Assembly (NCBI RefSeq): GCF_002947535.1
Contig: NZ_PUAP01000020.1
Coordinates: forward strand, 1-64,000
Direction: 5' to 3'
Length of the DNA stretch: 64,000 nt
Source: Enterococcus mundtii
Lineage (GTDB): Bacteria > Bacillota > Bacilli > Lactobacillales > Enterococcaceae
Each line of letters begins with the position of its first letter. Position 1 is the stretch's first letter. The notes beneath the pieces are model-generated. The model was not told the DNA's origin, ran no database searches, and saw only the letters and a program-made list of their open reading frames with translations. This document shows positions 55,619-64,000 of this stretch, one piece after another. The position numbers were made by a program, and so were the translations under genes.

Positions 55619-55647
55619 TTGACAAAAACCAATTTTACCTGTAGGGT
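55619..55647 (+). promoter_or_regulatory. Putative sigma-A promoter of the mgtE leader
   Basis: A perfect TTGACA (55619-55624) is 17 bases before TAGGGT (55642-55647). The transcript would start right at the riboswitch. Confidence 0.6.
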
Positions 55648-55660
55648 TTAATTATAAAAA

Positions 55661-55865
55661 CTTGTTAGGTGAGGCTCCTAAAAGAACACAGGCTACTGCC
55701 CTCAAACGTCGAGAGACGCCACAGGGTATAACAGGCAACGTCGGCTTAAGGCGTGCTTAACGTAGCTATCTGGATCATATTTCCAGAATTACGTCTTTTA
55801 GTGCTAAAGCTCAGACGAGAAGTTCGTTCAGGTAAACACTGGTACCATTTTGATGGGATCTTATG
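55661..55865 (+). promoter_or_regulatory. M-box (ykoK) magnesium riboswitch
   Basis: The leader has the M-box landmarks: GTTAGGTGAGGCTCCTA at the 5' side, GGCTACTGCC and AACGTCGAGAGACGCCA in the middle, and AGTGCTAAAGCTC at the 3' side, which pairs with the first element. M-box RNAs fold on Mg2+ and promote termination before magnesium transporter genes. A terminator and mgtE follow. The aptamer core ends near 55820; the remainder is the switching region. Confidence 0.93.
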
Positions 55866-55895
55866 AGACGGCTTCTTTTGGAGGCCGTCTTTTTT
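55866..55895 (+). terminator. Riboswitch-controlled terminator before mgtE
   Basis: AGACGGC and GCCGTCT form a stem followed by TTTTT, 79 bases before the mgtE start. It is the expression platform of the M-box: it should form at high Mg2+. Confidence 0.88.
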
Positions 55896-55973
55896 ATGTA
55901 CTTCCTGTTTTTCTAAACGAATCCATCCAACAAGTTTATATCGAAAAAACGATGTAACAAAGGAGAATACGAG

Positions 55974-57365
55974 ATGAGAACATTAAATGATACAAATAAC
56001 CTAGAAACGCAACTGACGATTCTTAACTATCTTGAGCAAAAAAAGCTTGAAGAATTGAAGAACTATTTAGCAACGATCGAGAAAGTGGAATTGCTCCAAC
56101 TGTTTGTTACGCTACCTTCAGATAAGCAAGTTCTTGTCTTTCGATTATTATCAAAAGACAAAGCTCTCGAAATCTTTGAAACATTTGAACCAGCTGTCCA
56201 ACAAGACTTGCTTCGCTCGTTTACGGATGAGGGAGTGATTGAATTTGTGAATGAGATGGCTCCAGATGATCGGGTAAGGTTGTTTTACGAACTACCAGCG
56301 AGTGTGACTAAAAAACTATTGGCAGAGCTTTCCGAAGAAGAGCGTGCAACGACGAATCGCTTGATGGGCTATGAACACGAGACGGCTGGACGGATCATGA
56401 CGACTGAATTTATTTCAATAAAGAAAGAAATGACTGTTGAAGAAGCACTGCATAAAATCAGAAAATTAGCCAAAGAAATGGAAACAATCTATATTTTGTA
56501 TGTGACAGATATGGCGAAAAAAATTGAAGGGGTCCTATCATTAAAGGATTTAGTCATTGCAGAAAGTGATCAACGCATTGAAGAAATCATGATCAAGCAT
56601 GTTGCTTATGTAACCACAGACACAGACCAGGAAGAAACCGCACGATTGTTACAAGAGTTAGATTTGATCGCTATTCCCGTCGTGGATAAAGAAACACGAC
56701 TAGTCGGCATTGTGACAGTGGATGACGCTATCGATGTCTTAGAGCAAGAAACAACCGAGGATATGTTCAATGCCGCTGGTTTAGCAGATGTCGCCTCTGT
56801 AGAAGCTGATCGTAGTACAGTACTGATCAACGGCAGTCTTTGGCAAATCTGGAAAGTCAGGTTGCCTTTCTTAGCCATCACATTGGTCGCAGGGATGTTA
56901 GCTGGTCTAGTGATCGATGAGTTTGAACAAACGTTAGAATCAGTGGCCGCTGTTGCTATTTTTATTCCTTTGATCATGGATATGGGTGGGAATGTAGGGA
57001 CGCAGTCATCGACGGTTTTTGTTCGCGGATTATCTTTAGGACATATTGATCTAAACACATTTATTAAGCACTTTTTGAAGGAAACAGGGATTGGCTTAAG
57101 CTTAGGGATTGTTGTAGGGATCGTATCTGGAATAGTCGCTTCTGTATGGCAAGGGATTCCATTGTTAGGTGTAGCTGTGGGAATCTCCTTGGTCTTTGCA
57201 ATGACCTTAGCTGCAGCCTTGGGTTTTTTGATTCCTTTTATCTTATTGAAATTGAATATTGATCAAGCTGCTGGATCTGCACCGATCATTACCTCGATCA
57301 AAGATATTGCTGGGTTATTTATTTACTTTGTTTCAGTTAACGTATTCTTAGGTTACTTATTGTAG
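55974..57365 (+). CDS. mgtE: Magnesium transporter MgtE
   Basis: The 463-residue protein has the MgtE N domain (to about 135), a pair of CBS domains (about 140-265) that sense cytoplasmic Mg2+, a plug helix and five membrane segments. The motif FIPLIMDMGGNVGTQSSTV lines the pore. It imports Mg2+ down the membrane potential. An M-box riboswitch controls it. Confidence 0.96.
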   Translation: MRTLNDTNNLETQLTILNYLEQKKLEELKNYLATIEKVELLQLFVTLPSDKQVLVFRLLSKDKALEIFETFEPAVQQDLLRSFTDEGVIEFVNEMAPDDRVRLFYELPASVTKKLLAELSEEERATTNRLMGYEHETAGRIMTTEFISIKKEMTVEEALHKIRKLAKEMETIYILYVTDMAKKIEGVLSLKDLVIAESDQRIEEIMIKHVAYVTTDTDQEETARLLQELDLIAIPVVDKETRLVGIVTVDDAIDVLEQETTEDMFNAAGLADVASVEADRSTVLINGSLWQIWKVRLPFLAITLVAGMLAGLVIDEFEQTLESVAAVAIFIPLIMDMGGNVGTQSSTVFVRGLSLGHIDLNTFIKHFLKETGIGLSLGIVVGIVSGIVASVWQGIPLLGVAVGISLVFAMTLAAALGFLIPFILLKLNIDQAAGSAPIITSIKDIAGLFIYFVSVNVFLGYLL

Positions 57366-57554
57366 GAATAATTAGTATATATATAGGCATACCTTTTTAG
57401 TAGAAACATCAAAGAATATTCTATGGTCTACCATAGTAGTCCTTCTCTTGATCCTCCATTAAAATTAGGGTTTTCCGTAAAGAAAAGCAGGGTTACTTTT
57501 GTTTTTAGAGTGGCTTTGCTATACTTGAAATGGAATGGAAAAAGGAGGAGAAAA

Positions 57555-58220
57555 GTGAAACAGAATTTTGCAATCGTAGGACTTGGACGTTTTGGCGGTA
57601 GTATCTGTCGGACATTAGTCGAAGCTGGACAAGAAGTTTTAGCCATTGATAGCAGTGAAGATCGCGTGAATGAATATATGAATATCGCAACACATGCAGT
57701 GGTTGCGAATGCACAAGATGAAATGACTTTACGATCTTTAGGAATCAGAAATTTTGATCATGTGATCGTAGCAATTGGAGAAGATATCCAAGCAAGTATT
57801 TTAGTGACTCTGATGGTCAAAGAAATGGGCGTTCCGAATATCTTAGCCAAAGCACAAAATGAGTATCATGCTCGGGTTCTTGAAAAGATCGGTGCAGATC
57901 GCGTTGTTCATCCTGAGAGGGATATGGGGATACGGATCGCACATAATCTTGTTTCAAAAAATATTTTGGATTATTTAGAGCTGTCAGACAAATTTTCGCT
58001 TGCTGAGATTCGGGTGTCTAATCCCAAGTTCTTTAATAAAACGTTAGCAGAACTAAATTTCAGACAGCGATTCGATTTGACTGTGGTAGCCATCCGGCGC
58101 TTCGATCGTTCTGTCGTAGTGTCGCCAGCCGCAGACGAATATGTACGTGAAAATGATAATCTACTTGTTATCGGAGAAACAGAAGATGTAGATATACTTG
58201 ATGATAAAATGAATCAATAA
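57555..58220 (+). CDS. Potassium-channel RCK subunit (KtrA/KtrC type)
   Basis: The 221-residue protein has an RCK_N domain with IVGLGRFGGSIC (nucleotide loop) and an RCK_C domain from about 135, which in this family binds c-di-AMP. It forms the cytoplasmic ring that gates a KtrB/KtrD membrane partner, which is not encoded here, as in Bacillus ktrC. The GTG at 57555 follows AAAGGAGGAG by 7 bases; the longer upstream frame would put the family motif at residue 52 and is not supported. Confidence 0.9.
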   Translation: MKQNFAIVGLGRFGGSICRTLVEAGQEVLAIDSSEDRVNEYMNIATHAVVANAQDEMTLRSLGIRNFDHVIVAIGEDIQASILVTLMVKEMGVPNILAKAQNEYHARVLEKIGADRVVHPERDMGIRIAHNLVSKNILDYLELSDKFSLAEIRVSNPKFFNKTLAELNFRQRFDLTVVAIRRFDRSVVVSPAADEYVRENDNLLVIGETEDVDILDDKMNQ

Positions 58221-58235
58221 AAAGGGGCTCATCAC

Positions 58236-58538
58236 ATGGAATTAACAATAACGGACAAAGCAAAAGAATGGTTTCAAGCAGAGGTAGATTTACCTGAAAA
58301 TTATGGTATCCGTTTTTTTGGGAAAGTATATGGCAAAACAGAAGTACATGAGGGATTTTCAATCGGTATGTCTGTGGAGTTTCCGGAACGTCCGATGAAA
58401 CAAGAAAAGATCGATGGTCTATTATTCTTTATTGATGAAGCCGATGATTGGTTCTTCAAAGGCTATGATCTGGTTGTAGATTATGATCCTCAATTAGATG
58501 AACCAACATATCATTTCCAAGAAACAGCGGATGTATAA
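58236..58538 (+). CDS. HesB/IscA-like protein without cysteines
   Basis: The 100-residue protein has the HesB/IscA fold pattern (ELTITDKAKEWF at the start, FIDEADDWFF in the middle) but not one Cys, so it cannot bind a cluster as IscA does. YneR-like HesB proteins of Firmicutes share this trait. Its role is unknown. It lies 15 bases after the RCK gene and is probably cotranscribed. Confidence 0.8.
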   Translation: MELTITDKAKEWFQAEVDLPENYGIRFFGKVYGKTEVHEGFSIGMSVEFPERPMKQEKIDGLLFFIDEADDWFFKGYDLVVDYDPQLDEPTYHFQETADV

Positions 58539-58567
58539 GGTGAGAGATAGTCTTTTATCTTTAGGAA

Positions 58568-58630
58568 AACAAGCCTGACGAACAGAAAGTAAGTTTTACT
58601 TACTTTCTGATTGTTAGGCTTGTTTTTTTA
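58568..58630 (+). terminator. Long terminator hairpin
   Basis: AACAAGCCT and AGGCTTGTT are the outer arms; AGAAAGTAAGT and ACTTACTTTCT the inner arms, followed by seven T residues. Confidence 0.85.
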
Positions 58631-58758
58631 GACAGTCAAACGCTGATTCACTTTTACAGTGGTCATTATAGGAAAAATTCGTTCAAGCTATGAAGTGCAT
58701 CCTACTTCATTCTTTTGAGAGTTTAAGCTAGACTGATAGGTAGAGAGGATGGGGTGTG

Positions 58759-59706
58759 ATGACAAAAAAAATTATTTATTCAGTACGTTCATTTCGTGAA
58801 GAATTTATCGAAAAGATCAAGGAAATAGCTCCGGAGTATTCATTTCAAACAGAAGTAGCATCCGACGAACTTTCTAAGATAGCGATCAGTATCGGCTGGA
58901 ATGGTGATTATCAAGAAGATATATTCGCTTCTGACAGCTTGAAATGGGTCCAATCGATTTCTGCTGGAGTAGATAATCTTCCATTAAACGAATTCGCTGA
59001 CAAAAATATCTTACTTTCCAATGCGAGTGGTATCCATGTAGAATCGATCAGTGAGCATACCATGGGCATTATTTTAGGCTATTCTCGTGGATTGTTCCAA
59101 GCTCAACGAGCACAGTTCAATAAAGAGTGGCTAGGATCAGATATCCATTATCAGGCATTGGCAGATCAAAAATTACTAATTATTGGAACTGGACATATTG
59201 GAAAAAAATTGGCACAACAGGCAGCTGCATTTGGTTTAGAATGTATCGGCATCAATACATCTGGACATCCAGTGGAAGGTTTCAAAGAGACTTATCCATT
59301 AGAGAAATTAAAAGAAATCTTGCCGAAAGCAACGATTGTGGTGAATATCTTACCTTTGACAGATCAGACAAAAGGATTGTTTGACGCAAAAGTATTTGAA
59401 GCTTTTGATAAAGAAGCGCTATTCATCAATGTAGGACGTGGACCTTCCGTAAAAACGTCTGATTTGATTGCGGCATTGGATGGTGGGCAACTTGCTTTTG
59501 CGGCATTAGATGTGTTTGAAGAAGAGCCATTAGCGGAAGATAGTCCTTTATGGGAAAGAGAAGATGTATTGATCACCTCTCATATTGCCGGTCAGACACC
59601 ACATTTCCAAACGAAGTTTATGGATATTTTTCTGACAAACTTAAAATCCTACGTAGACAAAACAGAATTAGAAGTAAATGAAATCGATTTGAATGAAGGT
59701 TATTAA
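58759..59706 (+). CDS. D-2-hydroxyacid dehydrogenase
   Basis: The 315-residue protein has an NAD-binding Rossmann domain with GTGHIGKKLAQQ and the catalytic residues in NVGRGPSVKTS (near the Arg), FEEEPLAEDSPLW (Glu) and TSHIAGQTPHF (His). It reduces a 2-keto acid to a D-2-hydroxy acid, or the reverse; the substrate is unknown. It is shorter in the N-terminal part than lactate dehydrogenase LdhA and lacks any VanH signature context. The ATG at 58759 follows GAGGATGGGG. Confidence 0.88.
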   Translation: MTKKIIYSVRSFREEFIEKIKEIAPEYSFQTEVASDELSKIAISIGWNGDYQEDIFASDSLKWVQSISAGVDNLPLNEFADKNILLSNASGIHVESISEHTMGIILGYSRGLFQAQRAQFNKEWLGSDIHYQALADQKLLIIGTGHIGKKLAQQAAAFGLECIGINTSGHPVEGFKETYPLEKLKEILPKATIVVNILPLTDQTKGLFDAKVFEAFDKEALFINVGRGPSVKTSDLIAALDGGQLAFAALDVFEEEPLAEDSPLWEREDVLITSHIAGQTPHFQTKFMDIFLTNLKSYVDKTELEVNEIDLNEGY

Positions 59707-59712
59707 ATGAAA

Positions 59713-59766
59713 AAGAATCTCTAGAAGAGGTGTGTAGTGACTACCTCTCCCAGAGATTCTTTTATT
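59713..59766. terminator. Terminator between convergent genes
   Basis: AAGAATCTCT and AGAGATTCTT are the outer arms, AGAGGT and ACCTCT the inner arms, with T-rich sequence after the right arm. It reaches into the last codons of the minus-strand gene. Confidence 0.75.
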
Positions 59767-60568
59767 TTGGTAATTGGATTTTTGGCCAGCCTTTGACTGC
59801 CTGAGCGAAAATGAATATGCCGGCAAATGCAATAAATGCTGTCGTATCGAAAGTAGGGGCAAAAATCATCAGGATCGTTGCAATAACAGTAGGTAAAGAT
59901 ATCGCATAGATCATCGTTTTTAAACAATCGAGAAAAGTTACTTTAGCTAAACGTAATCTTGCGTATACATAAGCTGCAAAATTTGCCATAAGCAAAGTGA
60001 TGATCAAATTTAAAAAGCTAGGATAAATTGAAATCAAAAATACTAAGGCTTTGATCCAAAAAGGAATCGTTGCTTCACTTAATGTAGTGCGTAAGCTTTC
60101 ACCAGTTAGATTTTTTAAGGCATTATTCGTATACTCAAATTCAAATTGGTTATTGTTCAATAATGCCGAAGTCGTGCCAGTATTCGGTAAAGCTAATACC
60201 AACTGATCCTTCAGAAGACCGACACTTAGGAAGTTCCCTATCAAATCTGAAGAGATATCTTCAGGGGTACGCTTTCCTTCTGGGTCAAAGGTGAAGATGA
60301 TCGAATCCGTTTGATAAATAAAACCTTCATTTGTTGGCGAATCAATTTGTCCATCACGAATCTTAAAATCTGGAATTTCAGATGCGATTTTTTGACCATC
60401 TGATTTGATCGTGTCTAGCACTTGAAAAATTTGGTAAGAAATAGGTAGTGCCATTAGTATGCTTAAACATAAAAGATAGACTAATGATTTTCCAAATGAT
60501 ACGTTTTTAGCATTTTTAAGCTCGGTGAATCGAGCAAATGAGCTAATGATTAATTGTTTTGTTGTCAT
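59762..60568 (-). CDS. DUF1189-family membrane protein
   Basis: The 268-residue protein has one N-terminal membrane segment (about 28-47), an extracytoplasmic domain of about 115 residues and a cluster of about four C-terminal segments (from about 170). That matches DUF1189 proteins such as YvdJ, of unknown function, sometimes linked to maltodextrin genes. The neighbours here give no such link. The predicted ribosome site AAGGAG is 7 bases before the start. Confidence 0.78.
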   Translation of the reverse strand: MTTKQLIISSFARFTELKNAKNVSFGKSLVYLLCLSILMALPISYQIFQVLDTIKSDGQKIASEIPDFKIRDGQIDSPTNEGFIYQTDSIIFTFDPEGKRTPEDISSDLIGNFLSVGLLKDQLVLALPNTGTTSALLNNNQFEFEYTNNALKNLTGESLRTTLSEATIPFWIKALVFLISIYPSFLNLIITLLMANFAAYVYARLRLAKVTFLDCLKTMIYAISLPTVIATILMIFAPTFDTTAFIAFAGIFIFAQAVKGWPKIQLPK

Positions 60569-60756
60569 AATTACTCCTTCTGTAGAATTGTCATCACTAG
60601 CAATTCTAGCGGAGTATGCTATGAATTACAAGAGTTCTAAAACATTCTCTCACGATAGATAAGGTTATATTCTTATCGTTCATTGTTTTCTAGAGATGAA
60701 AAATATTAGCAGATAGAGTATGATAGGAAAGAATGATAGATAAGGTAGGTAGAATA

Positions 60757-61230
60757 ATGAAGGTTTATGTTCAATTTAAAAGCTATTTAGAAAGTAAAGG
60801 ATATTGGGAAGTTTTCATCTATCTATTTTTTGGTGGATTAGCAACAGTTGTCAACTTCGTCAGTTATGCAATCGCGCAACAAATCTTCCAGTTATCGATG
60901 CCAGTGTCGAATACGATTTCTTGGATCTGTTCTGTTTTGTTTGCATTTGTCACCAATAAAGTATGGGTGTTTCGATCCAAATCTCCAAGTTATACGCATT
61001 TATTTATTGAATTTGGGAAATTTGTTTTTTACCGCATCGTTTCTTATGGACTGGATATGGGCGCCATGTTCTTGATGATCAAAGGGTTGGATATGAATGA
61101 TTATGTGGCTAAAATCATTACACAGGTCTTAGTCGTATTGGCAAATTACGTCTTTAGTAAATTATTTATCTTTAATAAGACAGAAATCATCGAAGAGCCA
61201 GCAGAAACCAGCGAAAAATTGGAAGACTAG
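60757..61230 (+). CDS. GtrA-family membrane protein
   Basis: The 157-residue protein has four membrane segments and the GtrA pattern: YLFFGGLATVVNFVSY in the first segment and FVTNKVWVFRSKS after the second. GtrA proteins help move lipid-linked sugars across the membrane for polysaccharide modification. The ATG at 60757 follows AAGGTAGG by 7 bases; an earlier in-frame ATG (60733) sits too close to its nearest ribosome site. Confidence 0.88.
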   Translation: MKVYVQFKSYLESKGYWEVFIYLFFGGLATVVNFVSYAIAQQIFQLSMPVSNTISWICSVLFAFVTNKVWVFRSKSPSYTHLFIEFGKFVFYRIVSYGLDMGAMFLMIKGLDMNDYVAKIITQVLVVLANYVFSKLFIFNKTEIIEEPAETSEKLED

Positions 61231-61311
61231 GCATAACAATTGAAGAATTCCCCTCACTTTGTTACTCTTTTAGTGTAAAGATATCCAACAAATTTGAGGA
61301 GGAATTTTTTT

Positions 61312-61914
61312 ATGACTTACACATTACCAGATCTACCATATGCATTTGATGCATTAGAACCATATATTGACGAAGAAACGATGCATTTGCATCATGATAA
61401 ACATCACAATACTTATGTGACAAACTTAAATGCAGCGATTGAAAAATCTCCTGAATTAGGTGAAAAAACAATAGAAGAATTAGTTTCAGACATGGATGCT
61501 ATTCCATCTGACATTCAAACTGCTGTACGTAACAATGGTGGTGGACATGCGAACCATTCATTCTTCTGGAAAATCATGGCACCAAATGCTGGTGGCGAGC
61601 CAACAGGAGCCATCAAAGACGCAATTAACGAAACGTTTGGCGATTTTGCAACATTCAAAGAAGAATTCAAAAAAGCAGCAGCAGGACGTTTCGGTTCAGG
61701 CTGGGCTTGGTTAGTCCTAGAAGATGGCAAACTAGCAATTACTTCTACAGCCAACCAAGACTCACCATTGATGGAAGGCAAGAAACCTGTCTTAGGTCTA
61801 GATGTATGGGAACATGCTTACTACTTGAAATACAAAAACGTACGCCCTGACTACATCGAAGCTTTCTGGAATGTTGTGAATTGGGATGAAGTAAACAAGC
61901 ACTTCGCAGGATAA
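61312..61914 (+). CDS. sodA: Manganese superoxide dismutase
   Basis: The 200-residue cytoplasmic enzyme converts superoxide to hydrogen peroxide and oxygen. The metal ligands are His27, His82 (NHSFFW), Asp164 and His168 (DVWEHAYY). [11 protein letters not shown] and ANQDSP favour the Mn form over the Fe form. The ATG at 61312 is 9 bases after GAGGAGG. It is the usual single enterococcal SOD. Confidence 0.96.
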   Translation: MTYTLPDLPYAFDALEPYIDEETMHLHHDKHHNTYVTNLNAAIEKSPELGEKTIEELVSDMDAIPSDIQTAVRNNGGGHANHSFFWKIMAPNAGGEPTGAIKDAINETFGDFATFKEEFKKAAAGRFGSGWAWLVLEDGKLAITSTANQDSPLMEGKKPVLGLDVWEHAYYLKYKNVRPDYIEAFWNVVNWDEVNKHFAG

Positions 61915-61965
61915 AATAGCGCTCTTCCACTGACTATTGAATTTAGAAAATTAACGGAGCAATGC

Positions 61966-61994
61966 TTGCGAGCGTTTTCTAAATTCGGTATAAT
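61966..61994 (+). promoter_or_regulatory. Sigma-A promoter of the cold-shock gene
   Basis: TTGCGA (61966-61971) and a perfect TATAAT (61989-61994) are exactly 17 bases apart. The leader would be only about 42 bases, with a GCAAG/CTTGC hairpin at its start. TTTAGAAAA (61932) and TTTTCTAAA (61975) form an inverted repeat around the -35 region. Confidence 0.78.
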
Positions 61995-62042
61995 GTTTGT
62001 GCAAGGGTTACTTGCAAGAACTTTTTTGGAGGCTATATATCT

Positions 62043-62243
62043 ATGGAACACGGAACAGTAAAATGGTTCAACAATGAAAAAGGATTTGGGTTTATTACAG
62101 TAGATGGCGGAGACGATGTATTCGTACATTTCTCAGCAATCCAAGGCGATGGCTTCAAAAGCTTAGAAGAAGGCCAAGAAGTGGAATTCTCTATCGTTGA
62201 AGGTGCGCGCGGTCCTCAAGCTGCTGAAGTATCTAAATTATAA
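62043..62243 (+). CDS. Cold-shock protein (CspA family)
   Basis: The 66-residue protein is a single cold-shock domain with RNP1 KGFGFI and RNP2 VFVHFS. It binds single-stranded RNA and loosens structure. The short leader does not resemble the long thermosensing leader of E. coli cspA, so it may be a constitutive or growth-phase member. The ribosome site is TTGGAGG. Confidence 0.95.
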   Translation: MEHGTVKWFNNEKGFGFITVDGGDDVFVHFSAIQGDGFKSLEEGQEVEFSIVEGARGPQAAEVSKL

Positions 62244-62256
62244 GATCATGTTGGCG

Positions 62257-62291
62257 AAAAAGAAGATACGGCTTGCCGTATCTTCTTTTTG
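62257..62291. terminator. Terminator after the cold-shock gene
   Basis: AAAAAGAAGATACGGC and GCCGTATCTTCTTTTT form a perfect 16-bp stem with a two-base TT loop; it can work for both convergent genes. Confidence 0.88.
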
Positions 62292-62340
62292 TTTCTTTAT
62301 TTTCTCTTTCTTGAAAAAATGGTTTTACCAGGAAAAGCAG

Positions 62341-63798
62341 TTACTTTTGGTTGTCGCCATACATAATTTCTTTGATTCTTTGAACTAAGTGTTTATTTTC
62401 TGAACCAGAGAGGTCATCGCGGATCGTAATATAAGGAATTTCATTTTCATAACTGATTATTTTGATAGGTGCTTCAGTTGTGCGAATAATTACATCAGGG
62501 TTTAACAATAGTTCATTAGTGAAAAAGACATTCAGATATAAGCGTAATTGCTCCTGTAAAACCTTTACATATAATAATTCGATACTTAATGGATAATCAC
62601 TCTCTAATTTTACTTTGATCTCTTTATCAAAAAATGTAGGTGGGGCGATAACTAAAAATGCTTCGATCAACGTAGATAATTGAAGCCATGGAAACTGATT
62701 TTTTTGCATTTGTTGGGTCAAATCAACCATATTTTGATAGAAATAGGGATAATTTCTTTCGATAAAATCAGTAACTTCTCGTTTTTTACCAGAAAAAGGG
62801 CTAAAAAGATAATCATGGATACCATTTGCATATAATGTTGCATCTAATAACTTTTTCTTTGAGGTGATTTCATTGGACTTTATCCCAACTGATACCATGT
62901 AATGATAAAACTGATCGCGAAGTTCATTGATCGGTGTTGCATTTTTTTTATGGACCTTTGATGTATGAACCATAATATTTTTATCTACGTAAAATTGTGG
63001 GCGAGTTTGTATCCACAACAAAATAAAGTTTAACTCAGAAGAAGGTAAGTTATAAATAGAAATAATCGTTTTTAGGTCATTGGTCACCTCAGAAAGACCT
63101 GCTAACATAGGATCTAAAAAGTGAGGAAGTTCATGTTCAGGGACAGCATATCCTTGTTTGGATCGATTGATATTAACAGCTAATATGAAGCACCATTCCA
63201 TCGTTTTGATTTTGTTCCTTTTTAGTGCGATATTGGTAAAAACTTGCTTTACTGTTGTTAAAATCTTCTGGAAATCAAGCGTTAAAAAAGGCCATTCCAC
63301 TCCTTCGTATACTTCCCATAAAAACAAATAAATCGCGTAGCGAATTTGAGTTTCTTTTCCATTGAAAAAAATAGTACCTTCTCGTGTTTTTAGTTTCAAA
63401 TCGTAGTAACTGAAGAAATGATTCACTTGAGCCAACTGCCGTCTGAGAAAGGATTCGCTGATCCCATGATGAGCGGCGAATTCGTAAAGCGTGAGATTTG
63501 AATGTAGACAGACGGCTTTGAGTATTTGGAAATTCAACGAGTTTTCAAGTATTGCTAGTTTCAGTTGATGAAAGTCATAATTGTCACCAATAAAATGGTA
63601 ACTAGATCCGTCTTTCTTGAATATAGTGTTTTGCGGTAGTGAACACAGGCGCTCGCAATAATTGAAAACGGAACGTCTATCTATGCGGAGTAGACCTGAA
63701 AGGTCGTCGATTGTCAACGGTTGATGTGACTCGTAACAGCTTTTTAAAATAGTCAGTTGTACTTGTATACTTTTCTCTAGTATAGAATGAATATTCAA
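62341..63798 (-). CDS. Mga-like transcriptional regulator
   Basis: The 485-residue protein has an N-terminal HTH (about 20-50, TIDDLSGLLRIDRRSVFNYC), a second Mga-type HTH (about 95-130, TLYEFAAHHGISESFLRRQL) and a long helical part that resembles the PRD-like and EIIB-like domains of Mga/AtxA regulators. Such proteins control surface and metabolic genes in response to sugar status. The start is TTG, 7 bases after AAGGAGG. No target is adjacent; the 200 bases upstream of it hold no gene that I can see. Confidence 0.87.
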   Translation of the reverse strand: MNIHSILEKSIQVQLTILKSCYESHQPLTIDDLSGLLRIDRRSVFNYCERLCSLPQNTIFKKDGSSYHFIGDNYDFHQLKLAILENSLNFQILKAVCLHSNLTLYEFAAHHGISESFLRRQLAQVNHFFSYYDLKLKTREGTIFFNGKETQIRYAIYLFLWEVYEGVEWPFLTLDFQKILTTVKQVFTNIALKRNKIKTMEWCFILAVNINRSKQGYAVPEHELPHFLDPMLAGLSEVTNDLKTIISIYNLPSSELNFILLWIQTRPQFYVDKNIMVHTSKVHKKNATPINELRDQFYHYMVSVGIKSNEITSKKKLLDATLYANGIHDYLFSPFSGKKREVTDFIERNYPYFYQNMVDLTQQMQKNQFPWLQLSTLIEAFLVIAPPTFFDKEIKVKLESDYPLSIELLYVKVLQEQLRLYLNVFFTNELLLNPDVIIRTTEAPIKIISYENEIPYITIRDDLSGSENKHLVQRIKEIMYGDNQK

Positions 63799-64000
63799 TT
63801 AGGAACCTCCTTCTTGATTAGACTAAAAATAGGTAGATAAATTATTATAAAACGTTATATTTTTATTCAAAACATAATAATTATAAATTTATTCAATAGC
63901 TTTTGTAGTGGAGAATCGTATGGTGTACTAATGTTTTTTTAGTTATTTTAATAAAGATCTAGTACCCGTTTTTTGTGTAAAAATAAATAAGAAATAATAC

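Noticed and set aside
58759-59706. VanH-type dehydrogenase of a glycopeptide resistance cluster
   Set aside because: No ligase (VanA-type) or VanX-type gene is near; the neighbours are housekeeping genes.
62001-62042. Thermosensing leader of the cold-shock gene
   Set aside because: The leader from the strong promoter is only about 42 bases, too short for the known cspA-type switch.

Overview
The window is a chromosomal stretch of a low-GC Gram-positive coccus, almost certainly an Enterococcus of the E. faecium group (faecium/hirae/durans/mundtii type). The reasons are a complete epa (enterococcal polysaccharide antigen) locus, liaFSR with Trp73 in LiaR and Thr120 in LiaS exactly where E. faecium numbering puts them, strong AGGAGG ribosome sites, frequent TTG/GTG starts, and a LevR-type sigma-54 activator driving a PTS operon. 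I cannot name the species from sequence alone. No insertion sequence, prophage, CRISPR array or rRNA is present; the only tRNA is tRNA-Arg(CCT).

Layout. 0-3.7 kb: a small DUF4828-like protein, sfsA, an oxidoreductase and a DEAD-box helicase. 3.7-9.9 kb: a LevR-family activator followed by a lactose/cellobiose-family PTS operon (IIB, IIA, IIC, then three small or poorly known proteins) behind a -24/-12 promoter with a tandem palindromic activator site. 10-17 kb: housekeeping and stress genes (Eis-like acetyltransferase, zinc-ribbon protein, tRNA-Arg, AmpS aminopeptidase, TetR regulator, flavodoxin, map, yihY), with three tandem covarying hairpin repeats just before yihY.

17.2-46.3 kb: the epa region. 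The conserved part (epaA-D, rmlA/C/B/D, two large membrane proteins, an ABC exporter pair, a methyltransferase, a double glycosyltransferase, epaR) should build and export the rhamnose-rich backbone on undecaprenyl phosphate. The part after epaR (glycosyltransferases, a CDP-polyol-type cytidylyltransferase, a sugar epimerase/dehydratase, LicD, a Wzz-like protein, an EpsG-type polymerase, a Wzx-type flippase, a GalE-like epimerase) looks like the strain-variable decoration cassette that adds a teichoic-acid-like polymer. The locus therefore carries both an ABC-type and a Wzx/Wzy-type export system.

46.4-64 kb: cell-envelope and ion genes: a penicillin-binding-protein-like serine hydrolase, mltG, greA, the liaFSR cell-envelope stress system, a large secreted amidase with nine ChW repeats, mgtE under an Mg2+ M-box riboswitch, a potassium-channel RCK subunit, a Cys-less HesB-like protein, a D-2-hydroxyacid dehydrogenase, a DUF1189 protein, a GtrA protein, sodA, a cold-shock protein and an Mga-like regulator. 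The most unusual observations are the hairpin repeats at 15.87-16.22 kb, the array of AGAAC/GTTCT boxes before rmlD, the module shared by the methyltransferase and the adjacent glycosyltransferase, and the exactly 155-residue triple repeat of the amidase.
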